This document shows, piece after piece, positions 54,909-64,000 of a DNA stretch of 64,000 nucleotides. The stretch is from the NCBI GenBank assembly GCA_948146395.1, contig OX411556.1, positions 4,191,083 through 4,255,082 on the forward strand, in the 5' to 3' direction. Position 1 is the first letter of the stretch, and each line of letters starts with the position of its first letter. Below the pieces are notes generated by a model that saw only the letters and a list, made by a program, of their open reading frames with translations, was not told the origin of the DNA and made no database searches. The position numbers and the translations under genes are program-made. The stretch comes from Fragum whitleyi. Taxonomy: Eukaryota; Mollusca; Bivalvia; Cardiida; Cardiidae.

Positions 54909-57210
54909 TTAGCTCACCTGAGCACAACATGCTCGAGGGGAGCTTTTAGGGTGATGCTGAGTCCGTCGTGCGTTGTCCGTCGTCAACAATTTAGAAAAAT
55001 TTCTTCTTCTCCTGATGCACTGGGCCAAACTCAATGAAACTTTGCCAGAATGTTCCTTGGGTGACCCTTTTTAAAAATTGTTCGCTAAATTCTGATTGGC
55101 CAATAAATGTGGGCGTTGCAGGGTGTGGCATTTTTATACGCCCGTCGAAGACGGGACATATTATGGGATCACCCGTGGCGTCCGGCGTCCGGGCGTCCGG
55201 GTGTCCGGGCGTCCGGCGGCGTCCACTTCTTTGTCCGGAGCATAACTCTGTCACTTGAAGTCCGATTGACTTCAAACTTGGCAATTATATTCTTCTCATC
55301 ATTGCGGAGTGCAGTGCACAAGAACCATAACTCTACCTGGCCTATTTTCTGAGTTATTGCCCTTTGTTGTTTTTCAGACTTGAATCTTGTCCGGAGTATA
55401 TCTCTTAAAGTATAATAGCTAGGATCATGAAACTTCATGGGTGTATAGACCTCACCAAGGGGGAGTGCAGTGCACAAGAACCATAACTCTACCTGGCCTA
55501 TTTTTTGAGTTATTGCCCTTTGTTGTTTTTCATACTAGAATCTTGTCCGGAGTATATCTCTTAAAGTATAATAGCTAGGATCATGAAACTTCATGGGTGT
55601 ATAGATCTCACCAAGGGGGAGTGCAGTGCACAAGAACCATAACTCTACCTGGCCTATTTTTTTAGTTATTGCCCTTTGTTGTTTTTCATACTAGAATATT
55701 GTCCGGAGTTTATCTCTTAAAGTATAAAAGCTAGGATCATGAAACTTCATGGGTGTATAGATCTCACCAAGGGGGAGTGCAGTGCACAAGAACCATAACT
55801 CTACCTGGCCTATTTTTTGAGTTATTGCCCTTGGTTGTTTTTCAGACTTGAATCTTGTCCGGAGTATATCTGTAAAAGTATTATAGCTAGAATCATGAAA
55901 CTTCATGGGTGTATAGATCTCACCAAGGGGAGGTGCAGTGCACAAGAACCATAACTCTACCTGGTCTATTTTTTGAGTTATTGCCCTTTGTTGTTTTTCA
56001 GCCTTGAATCTTGTCCGGAGTATATCTCTACAAGTATAATAGCTAGGATCATGAAACTGCATGGGTGTATAGATCTAACCAAGGGGTAGTGCAGTGTACA
56101 ATAACCCTAATTCTACCAGGCCTATTTTTTGAGTTATTGCACTTTGTTTTTTTTCAGACTTGAATTTTGTCCGGAGTATATCTGTAAAAGTATAATAGCT
56201 AGGATCATGAAACTTCATGGGTGTATAGATGTCATCAAGGGGGAGTGCAGTGCACAAGAACCATAACTCTTCCTGGCCTATTTTTTGAGTTATTGCCCTT
56301 TGTCGTTTTTCAGACTTGAATCTTGTCCGGAGTATATCTGTAAAAGTATAATAGCTAGGATAATGAAACTACATGGGTGCAAAAAATATTCATTCAAAAT
56401 AACCTCAGTTCTATTCAAACCCCCAGTTAATACTAAGCAGTGTGACGGGCGTATCTTGTGACAATTTGGCACCTTGTTTCACATTGAAATCTTTGAACGA
56501 CATCTCCTCCTGAACTACTGGGCCGATTTCAATGAAACTTTACCAGAATGTTCCTTGGAAAACCCTTTTCAAAAGCTGTTCCCAAAATTTTGATTGGCCA
56601 ATAAATGTTGGTGTGGCAGGGCGGGGCTTATTTTGAGCCCGAAATCTTTGAACAACATCTGCTCCTGAACCACTGGGCCGATTTCAATTAAACTTTACCA
56701 GAATGTTCCTTGGGTGACCCTTTTCAAAAATTGTTCGCAAAATTTTGATTGACCAATAAATGTGGGCGGGGCAGGGTGGAGCTTATTTTGAGCCCAAAAT
56801 CTTTGAACGACATCTCGTCCTGAACCACTGGGCCATTTCAATGAAACTTAACCAGAATGTTCCTTGGGGGATCAAAAATTGTTTGCGAAATTATGTTTGG
56901 CTGATAAATATAGGCATGGCAGAGCAGGGCTTATTTTGAGCCCTAAAACTTTGATTGACTTTCCTCCTGAACCATTGGACCTATTTCAATGAAACTTCAC
57001 CTGAGTGTTCCTTGGATGACCCTTATTTTAAGTTGCCTCGGTAAAGAATGGGTGGGCAGGGCCTATTTTCACTCTAAATTCTTTTGATAATATGTCCTCT
57101 TCAACATTTAGGCAAATGTGAATGAAACTTTGTCAGAAAGTTACTTGGATAGGTTCCACTGGACCAATCAAATTCAGGTGAGTGGTTTAGGGCCATTTTG
57201 GCCCTCTTAT
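54909..57210 (+). mobile_element. Helentron-like element D, diverged copy D4, hosting element F
   Basis: Starts TTAGCTCACCTGAGCACAAC, has a GTCCGTCGT patch and internal units around CAATGAAACTTTACCAGAAT and GGGCGGGGCTTATTTTGAGC, and ends with TTCAGGTGAGTGG, hairpin AGGGCCA-TTT-TGGCCCT and CTTAT. Element F is inserted at 55134-56477. Confidence 0.75.
55134..56477 (+). mobile_element. Helentron-like element F with about 158-bp tandem repeats
   Basis: Starts TTATACGCCCGTCGAAGACG, then a GGCGTCCGG microsatellite and about seven units of roughly 158 bp (TTGTCCGGAGTATATCTCTT, ATGAAACTTCATGGGTGTAT, GTGCAGTGCACAAGAACCAT). It ends with the inverse GTGACGGGCGTAT, a weak hairpin and GGCACCTTGT. D4 resumes on both sides. 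The minus-strand frames inside (123, 102 and 60 codons) only translate the repeat. Confidence 0.8.
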
Positions 57211-57359
57211 TTACTTTCCTATCCTCCAACTGATATCCAAAAAGTGTTTGTCAAATCACTTGTAAGAAACAAATCGTGTTTGAAAGGGTACTTGTAGGCC
57301 TGTATGTGCTGTAAACAGGGATCCAGCTGGCATGTTCCGATTCAGTTTGGGAGTCTGCA

Positions 57360-60010
57360 TTGTGGGCTACCAAATGTGGCTTTTGTCATGGCACTGTGTC
57401 TCTGGTTCGTCCGTCCGTCCGTCCATGTGTCCAGTCATAAATATTTTCCTTAAAATCTCAGAAACTACTGGATGAATTTTAACCAAACTTCACAAGATGA
57501 TCCTTTGGTGACCCTCTTTCAAATTGTTCAAAAAATTTTGATCCAATGAAAAACATAGACTACAGTCTACCAAAGATTATTGTGATCGGATGAAAAATAT
57601 GTATCTTATGGGCGGAGGTCATTTTTCTTTATGTTATATCTCTATATATGTTATAAAGTGGAAACTTTGAAAATCATTTTCGCAGAATGTAAATGATGGA
57701 TATAAACCAAATTTCACCGGAATGATCCTTAAGTGACCCTTTATCAGTCTACCAAAAATTTTTGTGATTGGATGAAAAAATATGTATTTTATGGGTAGGG
57801 GTCATTTCTCTATATATGTTTTTAGCTCACTTGAGCACAAAGTGCTCAAGGTGAGCTATTGTGATCACTCACCGTCCGTCCATTGTCCGTCCGTCTGTCC
57901 GTCCGTCCTTCTGTCCGTCCGTGCGTCCGTCAACAATTTCTTTAAACATCTTCTCCTCCTAAACCAATGGGCCAATCAAGCTGAAACTTGGCAGGGTTGT
58001 TCCTTGGGTGAAGCTCTTCAAAAGTTGTGAAAAGAATTTAATTCTATAAATAACTGGTTGCCATGGCAACAGAAAGGCTGAAAATCACGAAATCTAAGAA
58101 AAAATTCTTCTCCTCCTAAACCATCAGGCCAATTAAGCTGTAACTTGGCAGAGATGTTCCTTGGGTGTAGCTCTTCATAAGTTGTTAAAAGATTTTAATT
58201 TCATCAAAAACTCTGGTTTCCATGGTAACGGAAAGGTCGAAAAAATGGCTGAAAATGACCGAAAAATCGTAGAAAAAATTGCTTCTCCTCCTAAACCACA
58301 AGGCCAATCAAGCTGAAACTTGGCAGAGATATTCCTTGGGTGAAGCTCTTTAAAATATGTTAAAAGAATTCAATTTCATAAAAAACTCTGGTTTCCATGG
58401 TAACGGAAAGGTCTAAAAATGGCTGAAAATGGCCGAAAATCTTAGAAAAAACGCTTCTCCTCCTAAACCACAAGGCCAATAAAGCTGAAACTTGGCAGAG
58501 ATATTCCTTGGGTGAAGCTCTTCAAAAGTTGTTAAAAGAATTTAATTTCATCAAAAACTCTGGTTTCCATGGTAACAGAAAGTTTGAAAAATGGCCGAAA
58601 ATGGCTGAAAATTTTAGAAAACAATCTTCTCCTCCTAAACCACAAGGCCAATCAAGCTGAAACTTGGCAGAGATATTCCTTGGGTGAAGCTCTTCAAAAG
58701 TGGTTAAAAGAATTTAATTTCATCAAAAACTCTGGTTTCCATGGTAACGAAAAGGTTGAAAAATGGCCAAAAATGGCTGAAAATCTTAGAAAAACTTCTC
58801 CCCCTCCTAAACCATAAGGCAAATCAAGCTGAAACTTGGCAGAAATGTTTTTTCGGTGAAGCTCTTCAAAAGTTGTTAAAAGAATTCAAATTCATCAAAA
58901 ACTCTGGTTTCCATGGTAACGAAAAGTTTGAAAAATGGCTGAAAATCTTTGAAAAAATTCTTCTCCTCCTAAACCACAAGGCCAATCAAGCTGAAACTTT
59001 GCAGGGATGTTTTGTACGTGAAGTTCTTCAATAGTTGTTGAAAGAATTTTATTTCATCAAAAACTCTGGTTTGCATTGTAACAGAAAGGCTTAAAAATGG
59101 ACGAAAATTGCTGAAAATCTTAGAAAAACTTCTTCTCTTCTTTAATCACTGGGCTAATTAAACTGAAACATGGTAGGGATGTTCTTTGGGTGAAGCTCTA
59201 CCAAAATTGTAAAAATAATTTCATTCATAAATCTCTGGTTTACATGGTATTGGAAATGTCAAAATATTGCCAAAAATATCAGAGAAGGTTAATCTTCGCC
59301 TTAACTATTTGGCATATCTTAAACATGGCAGGGATATTCTTAAGGTTTAGGTCTACTAAACTTAAATTCAATTCCATCAATAACTTTGTTTGCAATTAAA
59401 AAGAAAATCAAACTACAGTAGGAGGAAATTAAAGTCTGTTTCTTTTAAATCCACCCTAAATGTACATCAGATAATTTTTGGTATTTATAACATTATTGAC
59501 AAGTTATGAGTTGACTTACTCAGGTGAGCGATATAGGACCATCATGGTCCTCTTGTATAGTGGAAACTTTGAAAATCATTTTCTCAGAATGTAAATGCTG
59601 GATATCAATCAAATTTCATTGGTATAATCTTTGAGTGACCCTTTATCAGTCTACTTAAAATTATTGTGATTGGATGAAAAATATGTATTTTATGGGAGGA
59701 GGTCATTTCTCTATATATATGTTGTAGTGGAAACTTTGAAAATCATTTTCTCAGAATGTAAATTATGGATATCAATCAAATATCATTGGTATGATCCTTG
59801 GGTGACCCATTATCATGCAGCCAAAAATTATTGTGATTGGATGAAAAATATTCATTTTAAAGGCGGAGGTTGTTTCTCTATATGTTATATCATGGAAACT
59901 TTGAAAATCATTTCAACATCAGTAGAACCCAAAACTCGTCAAAACTTTGATTTGCTATAACAAGAATTTCAAGCCTGTGGAGAGACTCAAGTCATTCATG
60001 GCTTTCTAGT
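57360..60010 (+). mobile_element. Helentron-like element E, copy E2, split by D5
   Basis: Left end degenerate (GGCACTGTGTC...GTCCGTCCGTCC). E units run to 57820 and resume at 59557, where TATAGTGGAAACTTTG continues as in E1. It ends with AGCCTGTGGAGAG, a TCATTCATGGCTTT hairpin remnant and CTAGT. Confidence 0.75.
57821..59556 (+). mobile_element. Helentron-like element D, copy D5, inserted in E2
   Basis: Starts TTTAGCTCACTTGAGCACAA with a GTCCGTCC microsatellite, then about nine units of roughly 145 bp (CTTCTCCTCCTAAACCACAA, CAATCAAGCTGAAACTTGGC, TCTGGTTTCCATGGTAACG). It ends CTCAGGTGAGCG, AGGACCA-TCA-TGGTCCT, CTTGT. The internal units differ from D1-D3 although the ends match. Confidence 0.85.
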
Positions 60011-60056
60011 TTTAAGAATTTAGAGCTATTTCCTGGATGAAGGTAAAGAAAGTATC

Positions 60057-60885
60057 GATTGTATACTGACTTAGGGGCTCAACAGATTGTATACTGACTA
60101 TTAGGGGCTCAACAGATTATATACTGTCTATTAGGGTCTCAACAGAATGTATACTGACTATTTGGGGCTCAACAGATTGTACACTGACTATCAAAGGCTC
60201 CACAGATTGTATACTGACTATTAGGGGCTCAACAGATTGTATACTGACTATTTGGGGCTCAACAGATTGTATACTGACTATCAGGGGCTCAACAGATTGT
60301 ATACTGACTATTAGGGGCTCAACAGATTGTATACTGACTGTTTGGGACTCAACAGATTGTATACTGACTATATTGGGCTCAACAGATTGTATACTGACTA
60401 TTAGGGGCTCAACAGATTGTATACTGACTATTAGGGGCTCAACAGATTGTATACTGACTATTTGGGGCTCAACAGATTGTATACTGGCTATCAAGGGCTC
60501 CACATATTGAATACTGACTTAGGGGCTCAACAGATTGTATACTGACTATTTGGGGCTCAACAGATTGTATACTGACTATTTGGGGCTCAACAGATTGTAT
60601 ACTGACTATTAAGGGCTCAACAGATTGTATACTGACTATTAGGGGCTCCACTGATGGTATACTGACTATTTTTGGGCTCAACAGATTGTATACTGACTAT
60701 TAGGGGCTCAACTGATTGTATACTGACTATTTGGGATTCAACAGCTTTTATACTGACTATTTGGGGCTCAACAGATTGTATACTGACTATTAGGGGCTCA
60801 ACTGATTGTATACTGACTATTTTGGGCTCCACATATTGTATACTGACTTAGGGGCTCAAAAGATTGTATACTGACTATTTGGGGC
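60057..60885. repeat. 30-bp minisatellite, about 27 copies
   Basis: Unit TGTATACTGACTATTAGGGG plus CTCAACAGAT. Because 30 is a multiple of three, the minus strand stays open and gives three frames of a repeating 10-residue SVEPLIVSIQ pattern (60117-60832). Variation is at third-base and other positions alike and frames break freely, so this is not a protein gene. Confidence 0.95.
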
Positions 60886-60890
60886 TCAAC

Positions 60891-60937
60891 TTCAGAAAAG
60901 AATTGAAGACTGCTACAGCCTTCAATTCTTTTCTGAA
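60891..60937. repeat. Perfect 18-bp inverted repeat at the minisatellite edge
   Basis: TTCAGAAAAGAATTGAAG (60891-60908) and its exact inverse (60920-60937) around an 11-base loop. The left arm also occurs, with one change, at 818-835. Confidence 0.95.
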
Positions 60938-61149
60938 ACTGACTCCCATTGGGTCTTTTTGACTCACATTAGATAGTTTTGAGGGTCCTTGCTACTTTTT
61001 TGAGAGTCTCAGACTCGCCTAACTCAGTCCCTTAAAACTGTAGGCATATACTTATTGTAGAGGGCATAGGGATTTAGGGCGAACAAGAATTAGGGCAAAC
61101 ATGAGTTAAGGCAAACGGACACAGATTCATTTTAATTTTGCATGAATGG

Positions 61150-62208
61150 AGATAAAATGATTTTATCAGGGCATATTGTTTTTGTTCCTTGGGTTCACTT
61201 TTTGCAAAAAAAGTTCTCAAGATATTGATTGACCTAGAAATATTGGCAAGGCAGGGCGGAGCTTATTTTGAGCCCGAAATATTTGAACATCTCCTGATTT
61301 ACTGGGCTGATTTCAATGAAACTTTACCAGAATGTTCCTTGGGTGACCCTTATCAGAAATTGTTTGAAAAATTCTGATTGGCCAATAGATATGGGCTTGA
61401 CAGGGTGAGGCTTATTTTGAGCCAGAGATCTTTGAACTACATTTCCTCCTGAACCACTGAGCTGATTTCAATAGAACTTTAAATATTGTTTGCAAAATTT
61501 TGATTGACCCATAAATATGGGTGTGGAAGCAAAGGGCTTTTTTTGAGCCCGAAATCTATGAATGACATCTCCTCTTTAACCACTGGGCTGATTTCAATTG
61601 AAACTTTACTAAGATGCCCCTTTGGTGTCCTTTTTCAAAAATTGTTCACAAAATTTTGATTGGTTCATTACGGTGTTTATCTAGGCAGGGGGATTGGGGG
61701 ATTCCCCCACTTTATCAAAAATCACTCATACTTTCAAAATTGATTGGGGATTTTCCTCTCTAAACAAAGAGCAAGGAATACCAAAACATTTCTCAATGAT
61801 TTAGATTTTGCATTGAGATCCCCCACAATTTTTAAATCCTAGAATAAACACTGCATTAATTTGGGCGTTGCCAGCAGGGCTTATTTTTAGCCTGAAATCT
61901 TTGAACAACATCTCCTCCGGAACCACTGGGCAAATTTAAATGAAACTGTACAAGAATGATCCTTTGATGACCCTCTTCAAAAACTATTTTGGTCTATGAA
62001 TATGGGCATTGCAGGGCGGGGCTTATTTTGAGTCCACAGCAATGAATGGGTTGGCAGGGTCTATTATCACTTTAAATTTTTTGAAATAACATCTCCTCTT
62101 CAACAATGAGGCAAATGTGAATGAAACTTTGCCAGAAAGTAACATGGATGATATCCACTGGACTATTAAATTCAAGTGAGCTGTTTAGGGCCATTCTGGC
62201 CCTCTTGT
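61150..62208 (+). mobile_element. Helentron-like element D, copy D6, 5' end missing
   Basis: D4-like units (CAATGAAACTTTACCAGAAT, GGGCTTATTTTGAGCC) and the right end TTCAAGTGAGCTG, hairpin AGGGCCA-TTC-TGGCCCT, CTTGT. No TTTAGCTCACC start is found. It lies in the intron just before the METTL2-like exon. Confidence 0.72.
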
Positions 62209-62330
62209 TTACTGTTCTAAAAGGTTAAAAGGTAGAGGTTGTAGTTGAACTTTGTCCGAAAACATTATGGAACTGGGACAAAACACTGGGAGGAATAAAT
62301 CAGCATTGTGATAGATCTTTTTATTTCAGG

Positions 62331-62421
62331 GATAATGTGGTTTGGGATGAGGTACAAGAGAATGAGGCAAAGAAGAAAACTGAGGAGCAGTTAGCTAATC
62401 CTGCATCTGCCCAGGAGAGAG
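62331..62421 (+). CDS. METTL2: METTL2/METTL8-like methyltransferase, one N-terminal exon
   Basis: A 91-bp exon between TTTATTTCAG and GTACAG. With a split first Trp codon it reads (W)DNVVWDEVQENEAKKKTEEQ and on to LANPASAQERG. Family members have HNAWDNVEW(S/T)EEQ followed by a charged helix at this place, before the SAM-binding domain. METTL2 (cytosol) and METTL8 (mitochondria) make 3-methylcytidine in tRNA anticodon loops. The exon starts in phase 2 and ends in phase 1, with no stop or frameshift. Neither neighbouring exon could be found in the window, so assignment between METTL2 and METTL8 and the remainder of the gene are open. Confidence 0.72.
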
Positions 62422-63960
62422 GTACAGTTACTGTAAAGGCTTTAATTTAACCCCATCCCCTTCTTTGTATGTCAATATTGACCTCTTTTGTATGACTTTG
62501 GAATATTAAAAGCCTCTAATCAGTCCCCATCCCCACCAAATTGATACCATGATGATTTCAAGGGAGGGTAAATGTTACTTTTATGAAACTTTTTTTATTA
62601 TTTTCCTGACAGTGAAATCAGTGTTAATTCAAAGCTAAAATTAATGATTTGCCTTAAGTTTTTCATTGATTTTCTGAGTGTATTGTACCAAAGATTAATC
62701 AAAATGCTTGCATTCACAACTTCTTAACAACTGTAAACTCTAATAAGCCCCCCCCTCCAATAGAAACATAGAAAGATGAAATTAGCGATAATTTGTTACA
62801 TTCTCCCTTTAATATAATCTACATACTTTTCTGATTTAGTATCTTCAAAGACAAAATTTAATCAGACTCTTAAAATTCTACACCAGCCAATAAAATCAAT
62901 CAATTATTGATCAATTTGATTGCAATGTTGATCATTTTGAACGATTTCAGAGTGTGTTTGAACATTTCAAAGCATTTTTGAGTGAGTGAAGTGAGTATTT
63001 GGTATGAATGATAGGATTTATGAGATAGAGGATATTGAATGAGTGGTCATGGAATACCAAATTCATTAAACGAGTCATCTATAAACATAAAAAACGAGGC
63101 TGCGGAAAGGTTTTATCTGTTTTAGATGACGAGTTTAATAAATTCTGTATTTCATGAGCACAAATTTTATATTCTATTCATAATATGACCCTAATTTTTG
63201 CGAAAAATCGTCAAAATTCTTGAAATTTAACATTTCAGTTTTCCACGAAACTTATAACGCCATTTAAAACTGACGTCACAATGTATAGAGTATGACATCA
63301 TTTTCGCGGTAACAAAATAGTGTGTGTATTCGCTCTGAGCTCATTTGCATAGTTATTCCACTAGTGTAATAACACCCGTGTAATATCAAAAAAATTCATC
63401 AAGGTTATTTCACTCCCACAACGTAGGTCATATTATAAAGAGTTATTTTGAATAGTGTTATGGGCCAGCAGAAGTCAAACAAACACTGTTTTCAATTTGA
63501 CAATTCTATTAACAAAATCATTCAACAAAAACTTAAAGACAAACTAAAAGCTACTTATCTCTGTTAATTATCCAAAGTTCTGTCTGTCTGTAAATATCCT
63601 TGCTGAAAATGTTTACAATATTATAATCCACTCATATGATATAGAAAGTCAACCATTTCTAGAACATTCTACAAAAATAGAAACATATGTCATACCTGAA
63701 TTACATAATTTTGCATGTACCTTCTAAAACTTGGAGAAAAAAGATTATATAACTTGACCAGTACATGCTTATTCATTAGTATAATATGGTAGTATTCAAC
63801 AGAGCATACAAAGCCTCATAACAATAGTTTTGATCATGATGAATGTCAATTTCATAATGTGATAAACTAAGGGTAGCCCTATACTGTACTGTCACAGGAA
63901 TTTATAATGTTGTTTGAGATGAGATTGGTTTATCTTAGCAAGCCATTAATGTTACAGGTC
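62422..63960. other. Probable intron of the METTL2-like gene; no exon seen
   Basis: AT-rich DNA without a recognisable exon or mobile element. The stretch 63090-63420 repeats words such as GAGTTTAATAAATTC and GACGTCA, but no family is clear. Confidence 0.45.
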
Positions 63961-63964
63961 TTAC

Positions 63965-64000
63965 AGGTCCTGGGTTTGATCCCCGACGGGGGCACTCATT
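63965..64000 (+). repeat. SINE copy S8, cut by the window end
   Basis: GGGTTTGATCCCCGACGGGG and GCACTCATT match the B box and following bases of S6. Confidence 0.85.

Noticed and set aside
55691..56257. Minus-strand frames with GEIYTPMKFHDPSYYT repeats
   Set aside because: Translation of the 158-bp tandem units of element F.
60117..60832. Minus-strand frames with repeating SVEPLIVSIQ, resembling a repeat protein
   Set aside because: The DNA is a 30-bp minisatellite; a period divisible by three keeps frames open by chance. There is no start context, the frames break into three, and changes are not biased to silent sites.

Overview
The window is animal nuclear DNA, most likely from a bivalve mollusc. 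It is AT-rich, its genes are split by GT-AG introns, and it is packed with repeats of the kind I know from bivalve genomes: tRNA-derived SINEs with (CAAT)n tails, and elements that begin TTTAGCTCACCTGAG, carry GTCCGTC microsatellites and hold long-period tandem repeats. There is no sign of bacterial gene organisation. The exact species cannot be read from the sequence.

Host genes occupy very little of the window. At the left, on the minus strand, two exons (3472-3525 and 2534-2608) encode the second half of a BRCA1-type RING finger. At the right, on the plus strand, one exon (62331-62421) matches the N-terminal region of the METTL2/METTL8 tRNA 3-methylcytidine methyltransferases. A candidate first coding exon of an unidentified gene lies at 8434-8614. 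Nearly all the rest is nested mobile DNA.

Region by region: (1) 1-9 kb: SINEs, a TTAA-flanked MITE, a LINE tail, and a 1.7-kb hAT-like element with a perfect 8-bp target duplication. (2) 10.84-22.02 kb: an 11.2-kb element with 125-140 bp terminal inverted repeats built from copies of a GTCAACTCGTTCC motif, flanked by the 8-bp direct repeat GGAAATTC. It carries a seven-exon FLYWCH zinc-finger gene of the Mutator-like (MULE) transposase type whose catalytic core is missing. (3) 11-16 kb, 24-31 kb and 31-40.5 kb: three copies of one family of roughly 3-kb elements (here called Q) with CGGGCGAAAGA inverted ends. Each is split by different insertions, so the copies act as empty sites for one another. 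(4) 24155-28354: a young 4.2-kb LTR retrotransposon with identical LTRs and no coding sequence. Its 3.7-kb interior holds 13 sense-strand copies of CTTTTAG, most of them the loop of a short stem whose bases differ from copy to copy but still pair. This is the strongest candidate for something undescribed. (5) 34.2-40.3 kb: a LINE interrupted by a hAT transposon with an almost intact transposase. (6) 41.9-62.2 kb: a dense set of elements with one shared architecture (asymmetric inverted repeats, 3' hairpin, CTTGT or CTAGT end, insertion between two Ts), which fits Helentron-type rolling-circle elements, plus MITEs, a mariner-like element, a LINE remnant and a 30-bp minisatellite.

The elements were inserted one inside another, and several insertion points can be fixed to the base by comparing filled and empty copies within this window. 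All alignments and counts were done by eye.
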